This document shows, piece by piece, positions 33,505 through 57,454 of a DNA stretch of 62,000 nucleotides. Within the stretch, counting starts at the first letter, position 1, and each line of letters starts with the position of its first letter. Below the pieces are notes generated by a model. It ran no database searches. It was given only the letters and a program-made list of their open reading frames with translations, and had not been told where the DNA came from. The translations under genes and the position numbers were made by a program. The stretch is from Cristatella mucedo (lineage: Eukaryota > Bryozoa > Phylactolaemata > Cristatellidae): assembly GCA_009760855.2 (NCBI GenBank), contig WPIO01000017.1:4430001-4492000 (forward strand), read 5' to 3'.

Positions 33505-35120
33505 TCTCTGTATCTCCACCTGTAACTACACAAAGCCACAAAGACCATGTGGGTGTTACAAAGGAGAGTTCTCTATAGCGCATTCACAGCTTAAACGGCT
33601 TTCGGTACGCATTCGGTAACCAACAGACTTCATCTCACTCAACAAAGAGAGAGTGGAAAGCATAGCAGAGTCAGGATAGCAGCTGAGGTAGGGAGTAGCA
33701 CGAAAGTAGCAGCTCAGGACCGCTGGAAAGAATGTGCCACAGTTGGCAGCAGGAGAGTAGTTGTCGTTGCGTAAGAATCATGGAAGCCACAGACTAGGAC
33801 TTGCATAGCTAAAGGTTCTGTGCCAGCAGTCTTTAAGCGGGAGGGGGAGGAGGAACAGCTAACTTATTGTCCATACAGGACCTGAGGGTACGAGGAGGCA
33901 GAAACTGGTGCAGAAGCTCAGCTAGGTATGCTAACTTATTGTCCATACAGGACCTGAGGGTACGAGGAGGCAGAAACTGATGCAGAAGCTCAGCTAGGTA
34001 TGCTAACTTATTGTCCATACAGGACCTGAGGGTACGAGGAGGCAGAAACTGGTGCAGAAGTTCAGCTAGGTATGCTAACTTATTGTCCATACAGGACCTG
34101 AGGGTACGAGGAGGCAGAAACTGGTGCAGAAGTTCAGCTAGGTATGCTAACTTATTGTCCATACAGGACCTGAGGGTACGAGGAGGCAGAAACTGGTGCA
34201 GAAGCTCAGCTAGGTATGCTAACTTATTGTCCATACAGGACCTGAGGGTACGAGGAGGCAGAAACTGGTGCAGAAGTTCAGCTAGGTATGCTAACTTATT
34301 GTCCATACAGGACCTGAGGGTACGAGGAGGCAGAAACTGGTGCAGAAGCTCAGCTAGGTATGCTAACTTATTGTCCATACAGGACCTGAGGGTACGAGGA
34401 GGCAGAAACTGATGCAGAAGCTCAGCTAGGTATGCTAACTTATTGTCCATACAGGACCTGAGGGTACGAGGAGGCAGAAACTGATGCAGAAGCTCAGCTA
34501 GGTATGCTAACTTATTGTCCATACAGGACCTGAGGGTACGAGGAGGCAGAAACTGGTGCAGAAGTTCAGCTAGGTATGGAAGAGCCAAGCCGTGGCGGGC
34601 CTTTTGGGTCAATGTAAGAGCTTTGATCAACCGGCAGCCATCCTAGCTCTTATAGCAAAGGATACGTGGTCAAACCTCTGGAATTTGCAACCTAGCCTTT
34701 CAGCCATATTCATAGCCTGCAGTGGCCTATTTGTTTTTTTTCGATAGCCCTGCCAAATAAGAATTACAATAATCTAGCCGAGACAGAACTATGGAGCTGG
34801 TTAAATTTTTTCCAAGCCACCGTGGATGACAGCTTAGATAGGGATCGGACGTGATGGCTAGCTGTGGAAGCAGTCTTCTGAATGAAGCTTTTACAATTTA
34901 GGCATTTGTCAAAAACGACACCTAAATTTCAAAAACATGGCAATGGTCACACAACAGCATCACCTATTAGAAGACCAAAGCCTTCTAATCCAGCCACACG
35001 CTTAGGGTGTCCTCTGAACAGCATTTCAGTTTTATCGTTTAGTTTCAAAAAATTTTCCGACATCCAAGATCGAATGTAGGCAAGGCAATTCAGTTATCAG
35101 TTGCTGCAGCAGAGTGTCAA
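33505..35120 (-). mobile_element. LINE A, 5'-truncated, carrying an internal 72-bp minisatellite
   Basis: The 3' UTR ('tgtaactacacaaagccac', 'acggctttcggtacgcattc') is followed on the minus strand by C-terminal coding sequence and then by the end of the reverse-transcriptase region ('ccgacatccaagatcgaatg' at about 35060). Matches the copy at 58.4-60.2 kb except for the tandem array at 33857-34576. The 3' half is diverged and broken. Confidence 0.8.
33857..34576 (-). repeat. 72-bp minisatellite, 10 in-frame copies of a LINE segment
   Basis: Ten near-identical 72-bp units, each encoding 24 residues in the pattern YLAELLHQFLPPRT... ending CMDNKLA. The same 24-codon segment occurs once in the LINE A copies at 47.5 and 58.8 kb. 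Units differ only at a few sites (ctg/cta and gct/gtt variants), so amplification is recent. The unit is a multiple of three, which keeps a 265-codon frame open; I regard this as a by-product, not a functional protein. Confidence 0.95.
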
Positions 35121-35380
35121 TGCCTCAGCTGGTGTCTTGTGTCCCTAGCAGCACACTCGCCCTGGGTATGCTAGCACACAGCACTTAAGTAAAGGCTTCG
35201 TCACTGTAATCTTTCGGAGTTTCACTGCTCACATTGAGATTGAGTTGTCATGTCTTTGTAATGCTTCAGTCAGAACATAAATCAATACTATTTGAATTGT
35301 GAGCTGTACGGGCTGATCAAGTAGGCTTGTGGCAGATAGAAGCATCATTTTAAGTTTGTACAGTAAAAAATATCTGCAAG
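35121..35380. other. No feature recognised
   Basis: Short interval between LINE A and a SINE. Confidence 0.4.
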
Positions 35381-35498
35381 AACTGGGCCACTGATTAAGG
35401 TGCTCGCCTTTGACCAACGAGGTCGTGGTCTCGAGCCCTGCGGCACGTGAAAGCGCCTGGATAAAGATCGAGTTCTCTTGTCGCGCTACACGAATGAA
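35381..35498 (+). mobile_element. SINE S2
   Basis: Head 'gattaaggtgctcgcctttg', B-box region 'gtggtctcgagccctg', body 'agcgcctggataaagat', tail 'tgtcgcgctacacgaatgaa'. Confidence 0.75.
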
Positions 35499-35554
35499 AA
35501 ACTCGTCATCATTTATTATTATAAGGATAAAATCAACGAACTAGTCATTGGCAA

Positions 35555-35738
35555 AGCTGGAGTAAAACTATTAACTGGAAAACCTGCTCTTTGAAAAATG
35601 GCCTCCGGCAACGTATCTCCTACAAAATCTGTACGAAGTCTAGCTGTCCTGTCATCAAGCGACCTTGCACTAGACGATCGCTGCATCAGCTCTGCAGTTT
35701 AGTCTGCTTACTTTCACGTACGTAGCATTGCAAAAGTT
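35555..35738 (+). mobile_element. LINE B coding fragment, 5' part
   Basis: Diverged match to LINE B positions encoding Ser-Pro-x-Glu-Ser-Ala-Arg-Asn-Leu-Gly and the following Thr-Phe-Arg-Ser-Ala-Tyr-Phe segment. It stops exactly where a 68-bp inverted-repeat arm begins. Confidence 0.55.
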
Positions 35739-36221
35739 TCATTTCTACAAAAGGCTTCACGCATCGCCGGCTTTTATTTCAAATCACAGAGAATATAGTG
35801 TTCCAGGTTGTCTACCAAATGTTATGCAATTTCGCTGCGCGTTCTCACACTATGGAGGCCTCTGATGGCCCGGCTCAAATGGCAGCCCAAAAATTCAAAC
35901 TGCACTAAAGCTACCATTTCCACTTCATATACTTTCACTCAATGCCTTCTGGCCTACAAGCATGTGCAATCAGGCGCTTACAGCTGGTGCAAAACTCTGC
36001 AGCTAGGCTTGTCTGTCGTGAGCGTCGCAGTTGCCATATCACACCGCTTCTCGCCGTCCTGCACTCCTCCAAGTCAAGCAACGCATCGACTTCAAGGTCT
36101 TGCCAAGGAGTGAGAACGCGCTAGGGCAATCGCATGAAATTTTGCGGTTAAGCCTGGAACACTATATTCTCTGTGATTTGAAATGAAAGCCGGCGATGCG
36201 TGAAGCCTTTTGTAGAAATGA
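35739..36221. mobile_element. Inverted-repeat element enclosing a LINE B piece
   Basis: Arms 35739-35806 and 36154-36221 (68 bp each) are reverse complements with one mismatch. Partial inverted similarity continues inward to about 35850 and 36107 ('cgcgttctcac' against 'gtgagaacgcg'). Between them, 35935-36106 is a LINE B coding fragment in plus orientation. No transposase. Either a foldback/MITE-like element that captured LINE DNA, or an inverted duplication. Confidence 0.55.
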
Positions 36222-36264
36222 CAGTTGTGTCGCACTTTAATTACTCGGGGCTGCTATCTGGGCC

Positions 36265-36380
36265 GGGTCACTGGAGGTCATACGTAGCGTGAAGGAAGCT
36301 CGCGCGCAATCGCACAAACTCTCCTGGGTATACGTGGAACACTGTCGTCTATATTTGGATTCGCAACCGCACCATGCGAA
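36265..36380. repeat. Diverged further copy of the inverted-repeat arm
   Basis: 'gcgcaatcgcac', 'gtggaacactgtcgtctata' and 'accatgcgaaacg' follow the order of the right arm at 36107-36221 with many substitutions, giving a third, older copy of the same repeat in tandem with it. Confidence 0.4.
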
Positions 36381-37480
36381 ACGCTCGGTGACTGTTACTG
36401 TTCGATATTGCTACCGATGGTAATGCCGAGACGCGGTATTAGTAATGTAAGATATGCGATAGGAAGAGCGGCGCTACGTTACTGCAGCTATTTTCTACAG
36501 GGAAACTGTGGAAACCTATAACCGTTTACCTTTAACCTCTAGCGCATCCGATTTTGACTAGAAGCTTGCCCACGCCTGCGCAGGTGAGTTAAGCAGAACT
36601 CTTTGAAGTGACTGCTTCCGCAGCTACGCGCGGTTATTTTTAAAACGTCTATCTCGCGCTCCACCGTCAAAACGATTTTATTCCTCGTTGGAAAAATGCA
36701 AGCGCAAATTGAATAAAGTGAAATGTTGCCACGATTTCCATGTGGATGCATGGATTGAAAGCCGCTAGTGCTAATGTGCGTCGCCGGACGCCCTCGTGGC
36801 AGTACTTCCGTGACTGTTGACGATGAAGCGCCCGCGACTTCGCAAATTGTAGCTGCCGCTTCCACCGTACGCAGCCATCTGATGATGCACGGACGTGGCC
36901 GCGCTACCTGCCGTAGATGTTGCCACCCCCAGAGGCGGTGGAGATTGCGTCAAGAGTTGACGTATTAAAGACTGTGCCAGCTAATAAAATAAATAACGCA
37001 ATTTTTCAATCGAATCAATGTGCCTTGCTAACTGAGCTGTAGCATAGGATATCATGTCGTCAGTAAAAATCTCCTAAGACTTGGCACACTGCAGGTCAGT
37101 CTCAAGAATCTATTCAATCGCTGACTCAATATTCCGCACGATGGCTAGGTTTTTCGCTTGTCACTCCTTCAATAACTTCAGAGCTACCGTCTCTAAATTA
37201 AATCACTGCGGAAAATTCCTTACAATGTACATTTTATTTTTAAAACTTTGAAATAGAAATGTAGTCATTTTTCCTTCACAGAGACTTCGTGAAATTTTAA
37301 GCTTATTCACTCACATGCCTTTTAATATTAATAATAATAACGATAATAATACAATTCACAAGCGCGGAGAAAATTCTCTGAGAAACGCACGGTTTTTATC
37401 TTCAATTTAAAAATTAAAAGGTAAGAGGCTGTCACGATGTAAATTATGAGTGAAATGTGAGTGACATAGTTTGAAAAATT
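36381..37480. other. No gene recognised
   Basis: Minus-strand frames at 36.5-36.95 kb look coding-like at first sight but lack conserved motifs. AT-rich otherwise. Confidence 0.35.
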
Positions 37481-37700
37481 CAATCAATACGCTGCTTGAT
37501 ACGAAGCCTGAGCAGGTCGGAGATAATTGTGTACTATGGTAACTGCACAAATGACAGGGCTAGCCACCGAGTTCAAAGCCATCTGCAAGCGTCCTACTGC
37601 ACAAGCAGGAATACCAGAAAGTACAGAGTTATAGAAGTCGGGCGGTCACGAATGCAAGAATTAACTTGGTTGTCTTGGTCCTTATCTGAGCGCCCAGAGT
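37481..37700 (-). mobile_element. LINE B/C coding fragment
   Basis: The plus strand reads 'gctgcttgatacgaagcctg', 'ggtaactgcacaaatgac' and 'caagcaggaataccagaaag', the inverted, diverged counterpart of LINE B 20.15-20.35 kb. No frame. Confidence 0.5.
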
Positions 37701-38559
37701 TTTTTTGAATAATTACGCCCTGCAAATATGCAAATTCGACTTGCAAAGTCGGTCGCTAAGTACTGCATGATCATGACGTAAGGGTGTCTTTGTAAAAGAA
37801 ATTACAGGTCTTACGATAAGAAAGAATCAGTGTCTTACATGCTAACCGATTTCTTATTGTGATAAAACTGTATTGCAAAGATTTTTTGTATCGTTGACTC
37901 TGAACATTTCATACATAAAGTGAATTGCAAGAGCAGTCCAATTCAGCCGACAGTCGAATAATTGCTTGAACAGAAAAAATTTTTCCGGAGAAATTGAAAT
38001 GCAAAAAGCAAAAATTGTCTTAAGTTTCTGCTATTCTAATAAATTATTAAAATATATTTGAATATTTGCACATTTATGACTACACGATAGTGTGATCGCT
38101 ATTATAAATACATTTGAAAATGGACGTGCGTGTACGCTCAGGTTTTCCTACCTAGTAAGCATGCAGTAATGAAAGTATTGCATCAAAAGCTATAAAATTC
38201 AAATCCAGTTCTCATTAATTTTTTTGCGGGTGCATTCGCACCACCCTACTCGTTGCATGAAATTTCCACTGTTGCAAACTTATGCACGCCAACTTACTCG
38301 GCGCTGTCAGTATTGCTAAATCGTGATATAGAATTCTAGCTAAATCTGGGCGTCATCATAAACGTCACCGCCTTTTTTCAAGAGAAGTGGAAACGCTGGG
38401 CTGCCAGAGTTTTCACTACGCACGCGCACTATTTTGTATCTTTGCCCTGGCTGCAGCAGATTGCCTTCCTGAAGGTTATTCTGACGTCATATTTTACGGC
38501 TGTCGTTACGCCGAAAACGGCATGACCTCAATTGAGGCAGGCGTCGAAAAGGCGAGAGG
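37701..38559. other. AT-rich stretch downstream of the IMP gene
   Basis: Should include the 3' UTR of the IMP/IGF2BP-like gene if the tentative last exon at 38560 is right. No other feature recognised. Confidence 0.35.
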
Positions 38560-51342
<12,783 letters not shown>

Positions 51343-52000
51343 GTCTCGTCAAAGAACGAACGCAGAAACCGGACCAGTTCGGTGGGTACAAAATTGAACA
51401 GCAGAAAATAATGCGTTGAGGTCGACTCCACGAGATGAATGAGTTTGAGCGACGTCGTAGCGGCACGATGATAGCGCAGCGTGCTTGGTTCAGCTGACGG
51501 CTCGGCCAACGCGGCAGTGGCGGCGGCGGCGGCGGCCGTACTCGGCGGCGGCGTGGCCGGCGGGCAGATTTGAGCCGAGAGCCAGAAGAGGAACGCAAAT
51601 AGCGCCAGATGGGCCAGATTCTAGCCTGCGAGCGTCCTCGTTTTGCGAGCGAAGCGCTCGCGTAATTTTCCTAGCTCGACCGATGAGTGCCTGGCGAAAG
51701 CCCAAGATGGCCTCGCCGAGACAACGCTAGCCGTTATCAGTTCGCGAAACCTAGTGTAGTTGCAGTCGACCAACACAACGCGCAATTAAGCAAGCCTCGG
51801 CGCAGGACTGCGGCATCTGTCAGCGGCCGTCTGATTATTGTGCGCGCGTCCAGCAGCGCTGCGTGCAGAACGCCGCCTTACTGGCCGGTAGAAATTGAAC
51901 GGCTGCAACAGTTGAACGGGTATACTTTAATCGACCGCCGGGCCACCATATGGCAGAGAGCAGAGCCATTTAGCCACTTTAAAGCCATTTAGCCGCTCAA
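51343..52000 (-). promoter_or_regulatory. CpG-rich 5' region of IMP-like gene
   Basis: GC/CpG-enriched sequence with a short GGC-triplet run near 51520-51555, directly upstream of the start codon. Likely 5' UTR and promoter; transcription start not determinable by eye. Confidence 0.45.
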
Positions 52001-53269
52001 TCGCGAAAGCATCACGTAGACCTATTGCCTGGATGACGCGATCAGGCCGACCGCACCGGCCACGATGCTTACTCTATCTAGAATTTCGAATAGCATTTTT
52101 AAAACGTTGATTAGAAACGCCAGACAGCTGCTGAATGCTAAGCATAGGGAGCACATTGCAGGCCGTACGCCGCGCGGCGCTAAAGCAATGGCTAACATGA
52201 CGGCCGTTCGTCGAAGGCGACCCTTTCATTAGTCTGGCTAAATCCGACTAAATCTGGCTAAATCCGACTAAATCCGACATGTGTCGCTATTTCGACAGCG
52301 AGAGCATTCACAAACGCGCGTGAGCTCATCAAACCCTGTTGGGCGCCGGTGGGCGCTATCGCGCCGAGGCTTCGGTATTAATCACCCGCACTATCTGGCG
52401 CACACCTCACAATCCTGTACCACTTGCTTTAGCGAGCGGTCTTGTTTCGCATCTCACTTCACCTAGTAAGCAGAGCTGTTTAGTTATTTAAGCACGAGTG
52501 TCACACTATTAATCCTATAACGAGAATACATTTTCGTTTCAGTCTGTGTGCAATAAATAAATTTGTAAGTTGCTAAAAGATTACTCCAGTCTCATGTGTA
52601 CTTGTCATACACCTGATTTGCCTTGACAGTACCCACTGGCCAAGGCTATTTAAGTCTCTTCAACTGGAAACTTGTAACCTTAAAATATTCAATAGAGCAC
52701 CACCTCTTTGGTGCCAGACCAGAATAAAACTCCCCGTCGCCATCTTGCCTCTGCCCAGCTTAAAATCCTAACCTTAAACATTCCACCGGATACCATGAAA
52801 TTGATTTTTTATGAGCTTATTTAACGCGGTAAAAGGTATCAATGATGGTGCATTGCCATTGTTAAGACTACGATCACTGAGGAACGATTAACCACCTATA
52901 TATTAATGCATGCGTAAAAGGAGTCTTGCCACACTTGCCGCGATTAATTTCTTGGACAACTGGTGAACACGTGTATATTGTTCAGCGAGATTATCCCGCG
53001 ACTACCCTCGTGACTCTCAATGAGCTCTCGCTGCCAATAAAGGCATGTGAAAGTTACTATTTAATTAATTTTTACGGTGAATTTTTCTAGCAGATTCAAT
53101 GACAGTGTCAGCTCCATTGTCAAGTTGCCTACTTTTGAGCTAAGCAACATAGCAAAAATTTGAGATTGCGTGGATAAGAATACCAAATCAAAGCCGGTCC
53201 ATAAACTGTGGCATCCTGACTTTATATCTGTAACTAAAGTGCAGACCTTACTGCCTGTGCGAAGAGACG
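52001..53269. other. No gene recognised; one short tandem repeat
   Basis: At 52235-52278 about four copies of a 10-12 bp unit (taaatccgac/ctggctaaat) occur in tandem. The rest is AT-rich with no recognised feature. Confidence 0.5.
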
Positions 53270-53673
53270 CTCTGTGTAGATACAAAACTCCGCAGCTTGG
53301 CTTGTCCGTCGCCAACGTTGCAAAGTCCACATTATATCACTTTTCACCAATCATCACTGGCTCTCTATCAAGCTATTTATCCACTTCAAGATTATCCCAT
53401 TCACTTTTAGGGCTTAGTATTCCGGGCCTCCTTATTTAGGAACTAGTATTCTCTTACTCCGGCCTACCAATTTGAACTACTTCCTAATCGGGCATGGGAT
53501 CACACCGTCAGCTCTTCTGACTCAGGTAATTTACCTGTGCATTTCACCAGCCTCGAGTCCTTTTGAGTCCTAACTTTCATTTCCCGTGCTCTTAGAGCCT
53601 TGAACACTTTACTTACTGAAGTTAAGACAACATCTGACAGGACTATATTTTAAAAAGCTGAAAACTATTTGTT
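53270..53673 (+). mobile_element. LINE B fragment, 5' side of a nested insertion
   Basis: Old, diverged coding segment ('aaaactccgcagcttggctt', 'attctcttactccggcctac') ending 'gctgaaaactatttg', where LINE A sequence begins. No open frame. Confidence 0.6.
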
Positions 53674-54000
53674 TAGCTCTGCAGGTCCTAGACTGTGGAA
53701 CTCGCTTCCACAATTCTTACGCAACGACATCTACTCTCCAACTGCCGACTATGGCACATCTTTTTCAGCGGTCCTGAACTGCTACTTCTATGCTACTCAC
53801 TATCTCAACTGCTCTCCTAACTCTGCTATGCTTCCCACTTTCTCTTTGTTGCGTGAAACGAAGTCTGTTGGGTACCGAATGCGTACCGAAAGCCGCTTAG
53901 GCTGTGAGTGCGCTATACAAAACTCTCCTGCGTAACACCCACATGGTCTTTATGACTTTGTGGAGTTACTGACGGAGATACATTACATTGCATTACATTC
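53674..54000 (+). mobile_element. LINE A 3' end nested in LINE B
   Basis: 5'-truncated to about 330 bp: the frame FSSAGPRLWNSLPQFL through SFSAVLNCYFYATH, 3' UTR, and tail of ATTACATTGC units. Very similar to 58.4 kb. LINE B resumes on the far side at about 54005. Confidence 0.85.
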
Positions 54001-54004
54001 TTCA

Positions 54005-54170
54005 CAACTTTTGATCCTTCTGGTTGAATTTGTTTTTTCATGTGTGTGAGTTATGCATTCCGACATTGTGTATGTTATCTTTTACTAATTTACATGCTCA
54101 TTTTCCAGCATTTAAGCTGCCTAAAAGAGATTTAGTTCTCTTAAGACCTCGTAAGAAAATGTCTTATTTT
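54005..54170 (+). mobile_element. LINE B tail, 3' side of the nested insertion
   Basis: 'cacaacttttgatccttctg' through 'gagatttagttctcttaaga' is the LINE B 3' UTR and terminus, separated from 53270-53673 by the LINE A copy. Confidence 0.55.
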
Positions 54171-54339
54171 AATCATATAAGGTTCCGTATTATATGTCTG
54201 GTGTGGGGGTTGAGCGAATTGGGCATTGGCTCAGTTTGCCACGCGGAAAACAACGCGAGTGTTTATGCACAGCTTTATCATTTCCGATTTCATTTGAAAA
54301 CCGTCCTAGAAAGGACCAAGTAGTTTGATAAACTATGAA

Positions 54340-54470
54340 TAAGACCTCGGCCCCGAGGTCGTGGGTTCGAATCCTGTGGTGGGCGATCCTTTATCGCCAC
54401 TGAAAGCGGTGGTGATAGCCGTCAAGGCTCTTCTGTCGCTATACAAAAAGAGGCTGTTTAAGCAGCTAGG
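54340..54470 (+). mobile_element. SINE S1, 5'-truncated
   Basis: 'ggccccgaggtcgtgggttc' (B-box arm), 'gcgatcctttatcgccact', 'gccgtcaaggctcttctgtc', tail 'gctatacaaaaagaggctgt'. The A-box side is missing. Confidence 0.8.
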
Positions 54471-56175
54471 ATTAAACGATGTTAGTTATGTCTGGTTAGA
54501 TAAACTATGATTAAAACAAAGAATACATGAATCAGAATACCACTTTCTTTGATCAACTTCTCGAAAAATCCTTTGATCTGCAGCTAAAATATTTTAAGAC
54601 GCTATTGAATGTTTTCTTTTCTTCAATTGCCTATTGTCAATTACTTTAGCACATATCCGTAAGATCTATCTTTCTCTTCGTGTATTTTGAATTAGCTGAC
54701 CAATATGTGCCTGGATAGGAGTAGCGATCTTCGGAAAATGAATAACCAATATTTGAGCAAATTCTAAATTTCTTAAGAAAAACTAGGCTTAAGGGCAGCT
54801 CCTTTTTTCGTGGGCAATAAATCAGTTTATCTACAGTGTAACCGCTTTAGTACAGCAGCTTGTAAGTCAGTATGTCTGACTAAGAAGGATCAATGTATAA
54901 GCAACAGTAAGACTAAAGAAAATGCGAGCCATGCATAAACGTCGCTCGAAATTATTTCACTTATAGAAATAATTGTCATTGTAACACTCAAATTACTGTA
55001 AATAAATAATTGACTCGGTGCATAAAGTCAATCTCTCTCCTTGCATGCCTCTTTACTTGTTTAATCTAGCTTACCGCGACCAGCGATATTCCTCGGCACG
55101 CAGGGCTAGATAGCTCACTAGCCAATCAATATCTTTATTAACTGAGTGCCAGTATCTGCTGAAACAATTTCTGCTCAGGCTGAAGAGCTTATCTGTGGTT
55201 ATTGGTCAGTACCGATATGCAGGGATTGACGATTGAAATGAAAGGATTATCTCACTTGCAGTTAAACGAACTATAAGCATCTGTAACCGATCTGCACAGT
55301 AATCGATGCCTTTTGGGCGAAACTAATTTTTCAGGGCTCGCCTTCTTTCTACCTAAAACCTGATCTCGGCTAAAGCAAACTTACTGTCGAGTGCCTATTC
55401 TAGCTATATTGCTATTTGTCTGGGTGAATTGCGGATGCTTTAATCTTGTAGACCCGAATTCCTATGAAGCTCCATTTGCAAATTTGCCTCCTCTATCAGC
55501 TTCAATCTCTTCGTGGCGTCTGCCTATTCTAACTTAAATGGACTCGTGATAGTTTAATGTCAACACTTGATGATTTACGTCAATAATGTAGCTTGAGGCG
55601 CAAGATATTAAACCCCAAAAATGAAAAAGTAAAATAGGAACGGTTTTCTGACCATGTCTGCAGTTAACTGGTTTTGACGAGAGCGTAGCCTTAGGCAGTC
55701 AAGCGGTGTTAATCCAGGTTAGCCTCGAAACTAAATGCATCTTTAGTGTCAACCAAAACTTTCGCACATTAATCTAGAAATCTAGATAATCTAGAACACA
55801 AGTTTTGCTGAAACAGCCCACTATTTTATTATTTCTCAAAGAGAAAATAATTTGATGACACCTCTGAATTTTGTGAAAGATTTGGGAAATATCTTGTAGC
55901 TACCCTCTAAAAAGGGCTTACTACTAAAAAAAATTCGAATGTTGCCTCATTTTGCTTCAATAATTATATGAGCATCTTTCAAACCGTCATAACCTTGATC
56001 GGTAGAATTTTGTAGAGCAAAGCTTTATTAAATCTAAATGAAAATCTGGGGCATGGATTGTCCAACAAACCTAAGCAAATTTTTCGACGATCAAAAATAC
56101 ATGGAGCTGAACTTAGTTACCTTGATCCCAGACCCAATAAGCGTGGTTTCATAGCTAGTCGTACGTTAGTTTTAC
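54471..56175. other. AT-rich stretch, no feature recognised
   Basis: Possibly intron of the gene fragment at 56.2-56.5 kb. A donor-like 'gtaagc' near 55068-55074 on the minus strand follows a few coding-like codons but could not be linked. Confidence 0.35.
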
Positions 56176-56227
56176 CCTTCGGTGGCCACGTCGTCGCGAT
56201 ATCGTCTGAGGATTTCTTCTTGGTGGG
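56176..56227 (-). CDS. Unrecognised gene, candidate exon 2
   Basis: 52 bp between 'gttgtgccgccag' (acceptor) and 'gtaaaa' (donor), phase 1 in and phase 2 out. It continues the frame of 56375-56531 across a 147-bp intron and encodes HQEEILRRYRDDVATE, a charged helix-like segment. Support is phase agreement and protein-like composition only. Confidence 0.4.
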
Positions 56228-56374
56228 CTGGCGGCACAACCAATGAATATCGACAATCGCAGACCGGTCAAGAGCGGTAGAGGGCGCTGCATAACAGTTT
56301 CAGCTTAACTGGCTTCAAGAAACGGCACTCAAACACGGGTGTCTCGGCGCCGAATGTCTCTTGAGGTCAGCCAC

Positions 56375-56531
56375 CTCCTCCGGCGATGCACGCCACGACG
56401 ATGCGCACAGACAGGTCCTCATTTGGCCGGAATGACAGAACGTCTTCACGCTTGGCATGAAGCTCGGCCCTTACCTTGAAACTGAATTCTTGTAAGGCTT
56501 GAGCCATGTGCGCCAGAATCTCGGACGCAGT
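56375..56531 (-). CDS. Unrecognised gene, candidate exon 1
   Basis: 157 bp between 'gattgaacatccag' (acceptor) and 'gtggct' (weak donor), phase 0 in and phase 1 out. It encodes TASEILAHMAQALQEFSF, KVRAELHAKREDVLSFRP and NEDLSVRIVVACIAGG: a helical, moderately charged sequence unlike any LINE frame in the window. I do not recognise the family, and upstream exons were not found. It stands out because it is free of simple repeats and splices in phase with 56176-56227. Confidence 0.45.
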
Positions 56532-56624
56532 CTGGATGTTCAATCGGATTATGATTATTTTAAGAATCGTTGGCTCAGGAAGTAGTGCCTGAACTCGTCC
56601 AGAGTGTATACAGATGATATAAGA

Positions 56625-56745
56625 TTCATTTGTAAATAAGTGAACAGAGAGAACTAACCTCTATTCAGGCGCTTTGCATATGCTGCAGGACTCAAGCCCA
56701 CGATCTCGGTCATCAAAAGCAAAAGCCTTTTTACCCTGGGCCGAA
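56625..56745 (-). mobile_element. SINE S2
   Basis: The plus strand reads 'gattcatttgtaaataagtg', 'ctctattcaggcgctttgca' and 'ctcaagcccacgatctcgg': an inverted S2 copy lacking part of its head. Confidence 0.7.
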
Positions 56746-57057
56746 CCAGCACGCTAGATGAGTTTCGAGATGTGACAATTAGTTTTGCTTCAAGGTGGAC
56801 TATGAGGTTATGCAAAGAATGAAGGTAGAAAAATCTAAGAGAGCATTACCTAGGGGTCTGACTTTCTGGTCTTATCTTGCTAGCAAGGAGGCTGGCAAGA
56901 CGATCAACTAGATCGTTGCATTAATACCTAGGTATGATGCTGAAATTGAAGCGGTTGAGAATCTGGATTGTCAAAAAAATTTGTTTTCTCTTAGAAGCTA
57001 GACTGGGTCTTAGCTAGGATGGATTGGTTCAACACACAGCATTCCTGGTATGTTAAT
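56746..57057. other. No feature recognised
   Basis: Between two SINEs. No exon or repeat seen. Confidence 0.4.
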
Positions 57058-57222
57058 CGTGGTGGCACACTAGGTAAGGCGGCTGCTTTTCACGACCTCA
57101 GTCCCGAGGTCGTGGGTTCCAATCCTGCGGTGGGCGATCCTTTATCGCCAATGCAAGCGGCGGTGATAGCCGTAAAGGCTCTTCTGTCGCTATACAAAAA
57201 GAGGCTGCTAAATTAGCTAATA
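57058..57222 (+). mobile_element. SINE S1, well preserved
   Basis: Head 'ggtggcacactaggtaaggc', B-box region 'gtgggttccaatcctg', body 'gcgatcctttatcgccaatg', tail 'gctatacaaaaagaggctgc'. A good reference copy for the family. Confidence 0.85.
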
Positions 57223-57357
57223 TTTTTTAATCTCTTGAGACAGCCCTTATCCGTTTAAATACATTTAAGCTTTCACTTAGTCCTGCCTCCGCTCATCGTC
57301 TGCACTGAACTGTACGTAGGCTTTACGGGAGGACATGCATCGAACAAGCTGGAATAT

Positions 57358-57446
57358 AACTCATTTATATAGCCCCCTAAGAGAGCTTAATCTCTATTCA
57401 TGCGCTTCACATATGCCGCGCGCTCATGCCCACAATCTCGGCCATC
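57358..57446 (-). mobile_element. SINE S2, inverted partner
   Basis: 'catttatatagccccctaag', 'cttaatctctattcatgcgc' and 'catatgccgcgcgctcatgc' on plus: a minus-strand S2 lacking its 5' head, directly before an S2 in the other orientation. Confidence 0.75.
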
Positions 57447-57454
57447 GAATTCAC

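Noticed and set aside
33857-34576. Possible CRISPR-like array
   Set aside because: Units are contiguous 72-bp copies with no spacers, in an animal genome.
33833-34630. 265-codon frame with ten 24-residue repeats, resembling a repeat protein
   Set aside because: The unit is a LINE A coding segment amplified as a minisatellite; the flanks are LINE 3' coding and UTR.
36539-36953. Minus-strand frames as a C-terminal exon of the IMP gene
   Set aside because: A short match to a KH4-end-like sequence is on too few codons; no conserved tail and no phase-supported splice.
55068-55115. Further exon of the 56-kb gene fragment
   Set aside because: A good donor-like site exists, but the acceptor and phase do not support a join.
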